NCBI GenBank assembly: GCA_963575745.1
Contig: CAUYUJ010017799.1
Span: 110,680 to 148,179, forward strand
Length of the DNA stretch: 37,500 nucleotides
Direction of reading: 5' to 3'
Source of the DNA: Prorocentrum cordatum
Taxonomy: Eukaryota > Sar > Dinophyceae > Prorocentrales > Prorocentraceae
The position numbers were made by a program, and so were the translations under genes. Each line of letters begins with the position of its first letter. Position 1 is the first letter of the stretch. Positions 11,481-19,574 of the stretch are shown piece by piece. The notes under the pieces are model-generated. The model did no database searches, was not told the DNA's origin, and saw only the letters and a list, made by a program, of their open reading frames with translations.

Positions 11481-11865
11481 GGAAACTACCTGGTCTGATA
11501 GCTCGCCCGACTCGGTGTTCCCCGAAGGTTTTCGAAACCCACTCGGGGAACGCGTGGCCCAATAGCTTGGCCAAGCTCAAACCCAACTTTCGGCCACGCA
11601 GGCGCTTCCAAAAAGGCAGGGGGCGGCGGTGATTCGCCGTAGGCGTCTTCGATAGCGCTCCACCCACGAACGTCGACGATGGCATTCCCCCAGGCCCTCT
11701 CCAGTGCCCTTTCCCACCGCCCTCCAGATCGGCATCATCCCCGGCCACTCCGCCGCTGCGGCCGGGAAGGCTCGGGCAAGTGAGTGGCAAGCGCCTGCTG
11801 CGCTGAGTGGAACACTGGCCCGTGCAGATCAGCCCCCTTCGGAGATCGGCCGACATCCCCCGCGC
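11481..11865. other. no recognised feature
   Basis: Mixed-composition sequence following the array. No convincing exon or RNA is seen. Confidence 0.35.
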
Positions 11866-12060
11866 GACAGCGGAAGGAGGGAGGGAGGGGAGGGGAGGGA
11901 GCGGGGGGGCGGGCGATGCGCCTGGCCCTGGTGGACACCAAGCCTCAAGCGGGTCTGGTGCCGGGGCCGCGGATTCAGAGCACGAGGGAGGGAGGGAGGC
12001 AGGGGAGGGAGGCGGGGAGGGAGGCGGGGGAGGGAGGGAGGGACGAGGGGAGACTCCGGA
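11866..12060. repeat. GGGA-rich tract
   Basis: Two blocks of imperfect GGGA/GAGG repeats (11871-11912 and 11980-12055) separated by ordinary sequence. Confidence 0.7.
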
Positions 12061-12484
12061 GACCCCGCTTGATCGCATAGCGATATGTGTAGTCCACATG
12101 CACCATCGCTTGAAGGTGCTGTTCTTCCTCTGGGATTGCTTGGCTTTGCTGAGAACTTTGAGCAAGAATTCCAAACTGGTTCGTCTGAAATAATCGCGTC
12201 CCGTGTCAGTGTACGGCTTGTACGGCTCGGCTAGCTTCCCGATATGTTGGGACGCAGCCTAGCCTGGAACCTAGGACCCACCCCCAACCCACCCCCCGCG
12301 ATATGTACCTGCTTTCCAAGAGGGGTCTCTTCCAATGCCGCACTTATGCGGATATAACACTCTGCTTTCATCCATTCCCCTCGCTTGGTTTCGATGGCTG
12401 AATTGTGGCATCTACTGCGCCCACGTTCGAGCTCGTCCAACTGATGGGCGGAGGTGAAAACAGCACAGATGGTGGGGGCACGGG
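12061..12484. other. no recognised feature
   Basis: Lower-GC stretch between purine-rich tracts. I see no domain, repeat or RNA gene. Confidence 0.35.
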
Positions 12485-12590
12485 GCAGGCTGGATGGAGG
12501 AGGAGGAGGAGGAGTAGGATAATCAATGGAGGAGGAGGAGGAGGAGGAGAAGACGAAGAAGGAGGAAAAGGGGGGGGAGTAGGAGACGCT
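12485..12590. repeat. (GGA)n purine tract
   Basis: GGA triplets interrupted by AATCAAT and AAGACGAAG. The plus strand is almost all purine. Confidence 0.8.
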
Positions 12591-12719
12591 CGCCTCCGTC
12601 TGCGGGGGCGTCGCACTTCATGCCCCCGTGCTCCTCGACCTCCACAGGCGCTCCCCGGGAGCCACGGAGGGAGGCGCACCAGGCCGAGGATATCCCTGGG
12701 GGTGACTCCGCGTATTGTC

Positions 12720-13190
12720 TTCACACCGAACATGTCAGAAGTTGCGCGTCAGCGCCGTGCACATGAATCCAAAAAGTGTGCGGCAACAGTTGCACGGATG
12801 GAGGGAGGGGTCAAATGTGGCACATTCGTTTTCAATGCTTGCAACAGCTACACGGATGTTGGGGGGCGATTTCAAAATTTGGCTCTCGCCCTAGCGCCGC
12901 GCACATTCGGCTCAGAAGCTTGCAACAGTTTCACGGATGGGGGGGTCGTTTCCAAAGTGTAGCCCATTCGTCTCAAAAGCTTGCGACAGTTGCACGGATG
13001 GAAGGGGGGGCGTTTCCAAAGGGTGGCTCTCGCCTTGGCTCCGCGCACGCGTCTTTCAAGCTCAAAACTTAAAACACGCGCAAAGATGGAGGGCGGCTCC
13101 CTTTCATCATGTGGCTCTCGCCGTAGCACCGCGAACATCCGTCTTGATGTGGGACGGCTCCTTCTCGAACTTGGGCCATCGTCTTCAAAA
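12720..13190 (+). repeat. ~83 bp minisatellite family, locus 1
   Basis: Five to six diverged units. Each contains a CACGGATGGAGG-like start, then TTTCAAA-TGTGGCTCTCGCC, then GCGCCGCGCACATTCGTCT, then GCTTGCAACAG. The same ordered motifs make up the arrays at 27780-28190 (reverse orientation) and 37083-37500. Open frames here follow the repeat period and are not called genes. Confidence 0.85.
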
Positions 13191-13439
13191 TGAGGATACC
13201 GCTGGACGCCTCGATTAGCTGTACTGATCATACCTCTTCCCGGTCCTTTCGCCTTGCTAGAAGCATGCACGTAAAATCCTGTTCAAAACGGGATTATCGC
13301 ATGAATGGTAGACGGCAGACACATAGGGGGCCGGACTCTCAAGAGGGCACTTATTCTAGTGACATGGAAGGCTTGTATGGACTTATGCGGAGGGGACCTG
13401 GGATGGGAGGGTATGTTGCAGCATCGTTGATGCTTCGTG
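13191..13439. other. no recognised feature
   Basis: Ordinary-composition sequence between the minisatellite and a CCT tract. Confidence 0.35.
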
Positions 13440-13555
13440 GGGTTATTCCGGTCCTCCTCCTCATCGTCCTCCTCCCCCTCCTTCTCTGGTGGCTCCTCAT
13501 CCTCCTTCTCCTCCTCCTCCTCCTCCTCTTGCTCCTCCTCCTCCTCCCATCCTCT
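13440..13555. repeat. (CCT)n pyrimidine tract
   Basis: CTCCTCCTC triplets with CATC interruptions. Leu/Ser-rich open frames are artefacts of the repeat. Confidence 0.8.
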
Positions 13556-13721
13556 TTCAAGAAAGCGCTACTGGACTTCGTGCTCACACTTCCCCAGCAT
13601 GCATCGCAGTCAACTTATTGGAGAGAGAGACGACAAGGCTCAGAGGATGAAAAGTGAAAAGGAAGAGGAGGAAAAGCGCCAGGTTAACAGACGACAAACT
13701 CTGGACTGCTAGAAGAAACGA

Positions 13722-13943
13722 CTAGCCAAAGACCTTCTTGCACGCCTTCTCCTGAAAGGCCCTAACGCTGTCCATGCTCCAAGACGGCGGCAAGTTTATG
13801 ATGTAGTCGTGCTGCTCGTCGTCTTCGGAGTCTTCCCCGTAAATTTTGGACTTCCCTGCGCTTGACTCTGCCGCTTCGTCTTGATCGGCGAGCTCGTCCG
13901 CACCCGTGTCGCCCTCGATTTCTTGATTTTGCGCAGCATGCAT
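13722..13943 (-). CDS. possible acidic 3'-terminal exon or small ORF, unknown function
   Basis: A minus-strand frame runs from an ATG at 13943-13941 to a TAG at 13724-13722 (73 residues) and is open further upstream. The first two thirds are strongly acidic (runs such as EIEGDTGADELADQDEA and YGEDSEDDEQHD). The end is a compact segment, YIINLPPSWSMDSVRAFQEK, with a basic Cys-containing tail. Unlike the open frames around it, this one is not a simple-repeat product and its residue mix is protein-like. A CAG just upstream of the ATG (the TGCCAGCTCG-type context near 13955) could be a splice acceptor, making this the last exon of a minus-strand gene whose other exons may be at 15.3 and 16.2 kb. 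I do not recognise the family. Confidence 0.35.
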   Translation of the reverse strand: MHAAQNQEIEGDTGADELADQDEAAESSAGKSKIYGEDSEDDEQHDYIINLPPSWSMDSVRAFQEKACKKVFG

Positions 13944-14159
13944 CCTCGAGCTGCCAAGTACAACATTACAGCGGAAAGTACACACATCACAGAGTGCGCA
14001 GTACCAAGGACTATGAACCACGAACCATGGACTACAGGACAAGAGACTATGGCGAGCCGGTGGCACCAACGGCACCAGCAAGGGCATGAACGAGACGGCG
14101 GTCGCAGCTTCAGCGGCTCGCGCCCCGAAACTCCCTCGACCTGCTCGCTCACCCTGCTT

Positions 14160-14295
14160 CCACTCTCCCCCCCCCCTCCTCCTCATCCTCCTCCAACTCC
14201 TCCTCCCACTCCTCCACCTCCTCCCAGTCCTCCTGCTCCCCCTCCTCACCCTCCTGCAACTCCTCCCACTCCTCCCCCCTCCTCCCGCTCCTGAC
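14160..14295. repeat. (CTC)n pyrimidine tract
   Basis: CTCCTCC triplets with CCACT variants. The proline/leucine-rich open frames across it are repeat artefacts. Confidence 0.8.
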
Positions 14296-14477
14296 ACTCC
14301 TCCCACTTCTCCTCCCCGCCTCAAAAATCACCCCGCGGACCCCCTCCAGGGGTGAGCTCTGGGCAGAAGATTGTCGAGGCGACTCTGAAGGCCCAGAAAA
14401 CGCCAAAAGCGCACAAAGAGCCCAAACTCCGATCCTCTGACTCCAGTCCTTCCCTAGAGGCCTCCCACATGGGGTCC

Positions 14478-14652
14478 GAGCAAATGGGGTCGGAGGATTG
14501 CGCCGCATCGCCGATGAATCAGCGATGTATCGGTGATGCATCGGCTACGTCGGCGACACATCAGCCGCCAGCGTGGAGAAAATGGGGCTCCACATCGAAC
14601 CGCATGGGTGTTGCATCAGCGATGCGGCGCAATCCTTGGACCCCACCTGCTC
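14478..14652. repeat. ~41-nt imperfect inverted repeat, 175 bp in all
   Basis: The arms 14478-14518 and 14612-14652 are reverse complements at roughly 34 of 41 positions. They include a 22-nt core (14495-14516 against 14614-14635) with one mismatch. The loop is about 93 nt and is itself rich in GATG/CATC. No coding capacity is seen. Confidence 0.65.
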
Positions 14653-14744
14653 GCACCCGGCTCAGATCCTCCTTGCCCCGCCCCCCCCCCCCCCTTGGCG
14701 CCGATGGCCCAGGGCGTCCATGCGGCGCAGGGGCGCCCGAGGGC

Positions 14745-14900
14745 AGGCGCGCTGGGGGGGGAGGGGGGGGGGACGAGGGATGAGAGAGGAGCGAGGAAGG
14801 AGTGCGAGGGAAGAGAAGGGAGAGGAGTTGGCGCAGGAGGCGGAGGAGGAACAGGATGGGGAGCACGATGAGGACGAGGAGGAGGAGACGGAAGACTAGG
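14745..14900. repeat. GGGA/GAGGA purine tract
   Basis: Almost pure purine on the plus strand from about 14752, becoming (GAG)n at 14840-14895. Confidence 0.75.
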
Positions 14901-15269
14901 GCGGGGAATGTGCATGGTTACCACAGTTGGCCGCCAGCGCTGTCGCGGACGAAGGGACGTGGGAGAGAGGAGGCGAGGCGAGGGGGGGACGGAGAGGTCG
15001 GACGGTGAGGAGCCTGCCCACACACAGCTCGTCCTCTCCCCTCCCATCTCGTGCCCCCTCCCCTCCCAGTTGGGGAGATGCAGCAGCTGACCGAGTGGCC
15101 CTCGTTGCGATCGCTCTCGGGCCAGGGGCCACAGACTGTGGGCTTGCCAGCATGCTATATCACGGCAGGCCACGTTGCGAGAGACCAAAGGAGGCAACAT
15201 CCAAACCACAAGTTTAGAGATGGTACGCAATGAGACGAGCGGCAAGGTCGCGGAGCTCAAACCGTATTG

Positions 15270-15389
15270 AAAGGGCCAGGCTTCCTTGCAGCCCTTCTGC
15301 TTCTGCTCGCAGCACCAACGCTTCTTGTCTTGGGACCATCCTTCTCGCCAGTTGGCATACCCGGAGTTGCAGTTGAACTCCACGCACCC
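15270..15389 (-). CDS. putative exon with GWS-x2-K-x3-CC motif (exon 2 of a candidate gene)
   Basis: On the minus strand a CCTCAG acceptor-like site (AG at 15391-15390) is followed directly by coding-like sequence from 15389. It contains Cys at 15386-15384, FNC about five residues on, then ANWREGWSQDKKRWCCEQKQ and KGC. The Cys/Trp spacing (C-x4-C, W-x2-GWS-x2-K-x3-CC-x6-C) matches a second exon-like piece at 16241-16120 and a looser one at 35288-35175. My impression is that this Cys-Trp module is common in predicted dinoflagellate proteins, often several per protein, but I cannot name a function. The disulphide-like Cys pattern suggests an extracellular or lumenal domain. The 3' limit is uncertain; a GT lies near 15265. 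Confidence 0.45.
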
Positions 15390-15829
15390 CTGAGGCGGCA
15401 CCGGCATCAGATGGAGGAGGGAATGCTGCCTCCCTGCCGCCTGACGCTGCCTCTTTGCATCCTTCACTATACTTCACATGTCTCCACGCTCAGGTTCGCC
15501 CTGCCAGTTCGCTCACTTGCCTTTCAAATGAGGTGCCCAACGATGTGCATGGTAGGCTCCTCAAACATACACATCTCAACGATCCTGAAGTTGCCGCGAC
15601 CCTCGGAGATCGTCATCACCATGAGTAGCGCAGACGAGAGCACAAATAGAGGATGCAAGCAGAGAGAATCGACGCCATCTTCGCTTCACACGCACGCGTC
15701 GAAATTGCCCGCAGGGCTAACAGCACGGGGCACCCGGAACGGTCTCTGACCATGGAGTCCACAACCAAACGGGACCCCCTGGGGCCGAGGCAGCGAAGCC
15801 CGACCACGGAGCACGTTTAGAATGGACGG
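15390..15829. other. probable intron or intergenic sequence
   Basis: No confident feature. A minus-strand ATG at 15678-15676 starts a short hydrophobic peptide (20 codons to a TGA) that could be a signal sequence, but the evidence is too thin for a gene call. Confidence 0.3.
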
Positions 15830-15990
15830 TACACCCTGCGAAATGCTTAAGAAATCATGGGTTAAGAAAATCAGAATCTCAGAATTTGAATCGAAACCCA
15901 GAACTTCTATCAAAATCTTAGGATGTACATTGAAACGTTAAGAATAATCGAGACTCTGGCCGAAAACGTAAGTTTTCTTCAGCATCGCCC
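15830..15990. other. AT-rich stretch
   Basis: Clearly AT-richer than its surroundings, with repeated AGAAT/GAATC words. It looks like intron or intergenic sequence and has no coding signal. Confidence 0.4.
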
Positions 15991-16119
15991 AGGGTATAGA
16001 AGTCGAGAAGGAAGGATGCAGGGAAAGGAAAGTTTGAGGAGGATGGGAGAACGGGTGGGTACGGGAGGGGAGAAGGAGCAGCCAACGGATGCACCGCCGC
16101 GACGCCGCTGGCTTTGGAG

Positions 16120-16241
16120 TGAAGCGCGTGCGCCTTGCTCTCCTTCTCGCAGCACCAGCTCTTCTTCTCCTTGGACCAACCGGCCCTGAAGTTGGCCAAG
16201 CCTTCGTCGCAGTCGAACTCCTCCCTTCCCTTACAGCGCGA
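16120..16241 (-). CDS. putative exon with GWS-x2-K-x3-CC motif (exon 1 of a candidate gene)
   Basis: After a CTCTCAG acceptor-like site (AG at 16243-16242), the minus strand reads Cys-Lys, then EEFDCDEGLANFRAGWSKEK and SWCCEKE. This matches the 15.3 kb piece residue for residue at the FDC/FNC, ANF/ANW, GWS, KK and WCC positions. The last Cys of the motif is absent: the sequence reads Ser-Lys-Ala-His where Lys-Gly-Cys is expected. This copy may therefore be decaying or may use a donor site close by. The 3' limit is not determined. Both pieces lie on the same strand 750 bp apart, consistent with tandem exons of one gene encoding a repeated Cys-rich module. Confidence 0.4.
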
Positions 16242-16504
16242 CTGAGAGCCTGGCAGGCTGCGTTGCAGAGACCGTCCTAAACCATCTCACGAACAAATGA
16301 CGAGTTCTACTGTCGGCTGCGATGCTTCAAGCTCGCATGCCTGGTTAGAAGCGCCAGATCGCGCGAGGCCTAGTAAGCAAATGCCGAGACACGAACAGCA
16401 TCACGAGAAGACAGTGTGCCAGCAAGCAAGGTGCATGAACCCGGCAGAGAGCGGGTGCCCGAGCGACTTTGCTTTGTCCCTGCGCGCGCTCATCCGTCTG
16501 GATG

Positions 16505-16710
16505 TCGTGTCTCTGGGGGCCGCACTCGGAGGCCGCGCTCGGAGGCCACGCTGGGGGGCCCACGCCTGGAGGCCACGCGGAAGGGGCCACGCTGGGGGGC
16601 CACGCGGGGGGGCCACGCTGAGGGGCCCCCGCGGGGGGGGGGGGAGGGAGACACGCTCGGGGGCCACGCTTGGGGGCCACGCCGGGAGGCCACGCCAGAG
16701 GGGGGGGGCG
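16505..16710. repeat. GGCCACGC(T/C)GGGGG minisatellite
   Basis: About a dozen imperfect 12-18 bp units of GGGGGCCACGCTGG with poly-G expansions at 16626-16645 and 16690-16700. Confidence 0.75.
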
Positions 16711-17194
16711 GCTTGCGCAACAGCGGGCGGCGTGTCCGTAGCGGTCTCGGCTCGAGCGCCGCTGGCAGGGAGCGCCCAGTGCACCCAGCCTCTGTCCGGC
16801 AGCTGGCGGGCGAAGTGCACCAGCAGCCACGCGTCAGAACGCCAGCGAGCCTACGGCAGGTTCGTTTCGTGCCGGCTTCGGCGGAGGTCTCTGACACCGC
16901 GGGGATCGTGCCACCTTGCACGATCTTCCGTTTCCGAAACCTCCGATCGTTTGACGTCGACAGATTCTGGGCCGCCGGCGGCGCTCAACGTAGCATGCGG
17001 GCGGCGGGGTCGCCACAGGTCGACACGACTCGAACCTACCGTCAATGATGATGTCCGAAAAGCCAGCCTCACAAGGCTCGAAGAATCAATGCGGGCGAGC
17101 GTGGGTCCTGAGCAGAGCTCCACACGAACGCACGCAGGCATCACGCACACGCACGGAAAGCGTTCGCGGGTCGCTCTGGGGGGCTGCGAAAAAG
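16711..17194. other. no recognised feature
   Basis: GC-rich sequence with open frames on both strands but no recognisable domain. Confidence 0.35.
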
Positions 17195-17282
17195 GAGCAA
17201 GAGGACGAGATGGAGGAGGGAGGATGGAGGAGGGATGGGGGAGGAGGAGGATGGATAAGGATGGAGGGGGAGGGGGAGTGGC
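17195..17282. repeat. GGA-rich purine tract
   Basis: Imperfect GGA/GGAT repeats on the plus strand. Confidence 0.7.
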
Positions 17283-18144
17283 GTGGCCGCAGTCTCCTAT
17301 GTTAGCACCCCCGGGAGGGCCCCTGGGCCCTTCGACACGCGATCCACACCTGGGTTCACGCGCACGGTGAAGCGGGGAAGGTCATAGTTGGTAGGCAACT
17401 CCTGAGAGGTTGCGTGGGAACGATTCAAAATCATTGAACCCGATTGAGGGGTCGTTATACCAGATTCGGCCACAGATTGGGCATTGGATAAGGAACCATT
17501 GGATAATGAACCCAGAGTCTGGAAGTCGGTGGAACTCCAATCATGGCTTGGCCATGGATGTCACTGCCGCCCTCATCAGATGAAGCATCCCCCGGGGTCT
17601 GAAGCCTCCTCGGCACATTCCATAACCAACGCCCCCACCGTAAGCCCGATCGAATCGGATCCAGCCAGACCAGGCGAGACTCGCCATGCTTAGGCTGGAT
17701 GTCGGCCTCTAATATACCAGCGCCGATGCTGGGTCGTACCTCCCAGGAGCTGCAATCTATCCTGGGAGAGTTGCGGCGGGGCGTCGGTTTGGCACGAGCA
17801 GCCGCAGCTGCTGCCGCACAAGAACTCAGAACACACCCGTCGAGAGCCGGGGAAGGAGGTGACGGGGGGGAAGCGAGGAGGGGGGAGGGCTGGGCGAGGC
17901 CTTCCGCCCCGCACTGGGGCAGGGGCGCGGGTCACAGCGGGGGGCGCTGTGGAGGAGGACTTGTTGAGTAGACGAGACAGGGTCTCGCGGCGGAGCGATG
18001 GCTAATAATCATGAGGAGATCCTGGGCCCTCTCCCTGGCCAGGTCAAAATCAGGAACGATCCGAGGCCTGCACCGCAAAATCAACCACAAAAGGCCACGA
18101 GTTCGGTGGCAACTCATGGGAGCCTCCCATGGATCTTGTCGGCA
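17283..18144. other. no recognised feature
   Basis: Includes a lower-GC part at 17390-17540 with repeated ATTGGATAA and AACCCGATTG words. I see no gene or RNA. Confidence 0.35.
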
Positions 18145-18247
18145 CTTGCGAATCGACGCTACTCGACGCTAAGTCGACGCTTACCGACGCTAAATCGGCG
18201 CTATCCCATCGACTACAAGACGCGATTTGACACTAATCGACGCTAAA
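18145..18247. repeat. TCGACGCTAA repeat block, solitary relative of the satellite sub-repeat
   Basis: Starts CTTGCGAATCGACGCTACTC and continues with further TCGACGCTAA copies and CTAAATCGGCGCTA. The same word order occurs in each satellite unit (2324-2420 and equivalents), 9-16 kb away. Confidence 0.7.
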
Positions 18248-18548
18248 AACGGAATTAAGAGGATGTGTACACGAGGCTCCCATGACTTGCTACCGAACAC
18301 GAGGGGACGTTCAAGTTGCGAGGGAGGAGGGAGGGATCTGGAGCGAAGGGCGAGGGAAACGGGGGTCCACGCACCAGATCGGGATCCGCGAGGCCGCCAT
18401 GGGCACGCTCCGTGAGATTCGAACTTCAGCGGGTCAGCGCACGAAGTGCGGATATGTTTCTGCAGAGCAGAACTTTCGAGCGCCCTAGGCGTGATCAAAG
18501 TTTGCTCCAGGGCTTGCCTGGCGGTCGTACACGCGAGCTCCCGTACTA

Positions 18549-18602
18549 GAAAAGAGAGAGAGAGAGAGGGAGAGAGCGAGAAAGAAAGAAAGAAAGAAAA
18601 GT
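18549..18602. repeat. (GA)n followed by (GAAA)n microsatellite
   Basis: GAGAGAGAGAGAGA from about 18554, then AAAGAAAGAAAGAAAG to 18600. Confidence 0.85.
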
Positions 18603-19030
18603 GATAGAACTGCGTAGTCCGCAGCGTCAAGAGGTTGGTCGCGGTCGAGGCTACGGCGGGCTGCGCGGCCGCGAGTTGCGCCTCTACAGACGCGGAGGGA
18701 GGAAGAGATAGGGAGGCCCGCTCGCACGGTGTACGTGTTCCTAGTCGGCGCCAGCGGCCTCAAGCTCACGCCAGGAGTCGTGTGGTGGTGGCACAAACAG
18801 GTCTTCGAACGGTGCCCCAGGTGCACCTGCCATCAAAATGCCTGGCTCGCATTGTCGCCGGGCATTAACGGAAAACGACGCCAAGTGGCCCCCACTGAAA
18901 CTGCGGAGCCCACGCAAAAGTGACACTCACGAAAACTGGAGGGGGAGGACCAGAGTAAACCTAAGACGCATCAACGATGCTACAAAGCACCCTCTCGTCC
19001 GAAATCCCCTCTTCACGAGCCCCCATAGGT
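18603..19030. other. no recognised feature
   Basis: GC-rich at first, then ordinary composition. A short plus-strand frame near 18729-18923 reads partly protein-like, with a CPRC-x-C cluster, but cannot be assigned. Confidence 0.3.
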
Positions 19031-19039
19031 GTGTATGAA

Positions 19040-19268
19040 TACATATGTATACAGATATCTGTATGCATGGATGGATGGATGGATGGATGTCTGGATGTAT
19101 GTACGTACGTATGTATGTATGTATGAATGCGTGTATTTATGTAAATGTGTATGGATGCGTGTATGTATGCATATATGCATGTCTACACGCATGCATGTAT
19201 AACTGTATGTCTGTATATGTGTATGTGCATGTGAATGTATGCGTGTATGAGTGTATGCACGTACGAAT
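19040..19268. repeat. ATGG/GTAT tetranucleotide microsatellite
   Basis: (ATGG)n at 19065-19090, then degenerate (GTAT)n/(TGTA)n to about 19268. The same tetranucleotide in the same orientation follows LINE-A at 26640-26825. Confidence 0.85.
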
Positions 19269-19404
19269 GTAGCCATACGATGCTGGACACCTCCAAGTGG
19301 TGATGGCGGGACGGCACCCCGTGCCGAGGCCAAGTTCAGCGACATCGCCCCGTCGGCAGGGCATCAAATCTCTCTTGATGAGGTTGTGAACTTCGGGGCT
19401 GAAG

Positions 19405-19530
19405 TTCATGATTCTCAACTTCCAGTACCAGGACGTGCTGCGGATCCACTGCTGGGTGGCGGTGGTGAAGGTCACCCAGGTGGCCGTGCAGGGCAAGGCG
19501 CTCTACGGGCTCGACGCGGACGGGGGAAGC
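19405..19530 (+). CDS. GC3-saturated coding-like island upstream of LINE-A ORF1
   Basis: Reading from the ATG at 19408, the 37 codons from 19414 (CTC) to 19524 all end in G or C. They encode a protein-like segment (MILNFQYQDVLRIHCW and onward through VTQVAVQGKALYGLDADG). An AG at 19403-19404 could be a splice acceptor, and a stop lies upstream in this frame at 19387. The LINE-A body right after it has mixed third positions, so composition changes sharply near 19527. Either this is a host exon next to the insertion, or it is the start of LINE-A ORF1 displaced by a 1-nt slip in the G5 run at 19522-19526. The opposite strand shares the same third positions and is also open, so the strand is not certain. 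Confidence 0.3.
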
Positions 19531-19574
19531 GCATCGATGACCTAGCTGAGCAAATCAAAAACATTACGGTTGCG

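Noticed and set aside
9959-11498. Pro/Lys/Arg-rich plus-strand and Gly/Leu/Trp-rich minus-strand open frames
   Set aside because: All frames are open with periodic composition, the expected product of a stop-free short repeat.
15616-15678. Minus-strand ATG with a hydrophobic signal-peptide-like start at 15678
   Set aside because: The frame stops after 20 codons and any continuation requires an unsupported splice. It is recorded only as a possible first exon.
18380-18480. Possible tRNA on the minus strand from a GTTCGAATC B-box-like word
   Set aside because: The bases on either side do not form the 5-bp T-stem, and no acceptor stem or anticodon arm can be drawn.
19269-19276. GTAGCCAT, part of the spliced-leader sequence, at the end of the microsatellite before LINE-A
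   Set aside because: Only 8 consecutive bases match and the following bases diverge. The true 5' end of LINE-A may lie some 250 bp further on. It is suggestive by position but too short to call a leader relic.
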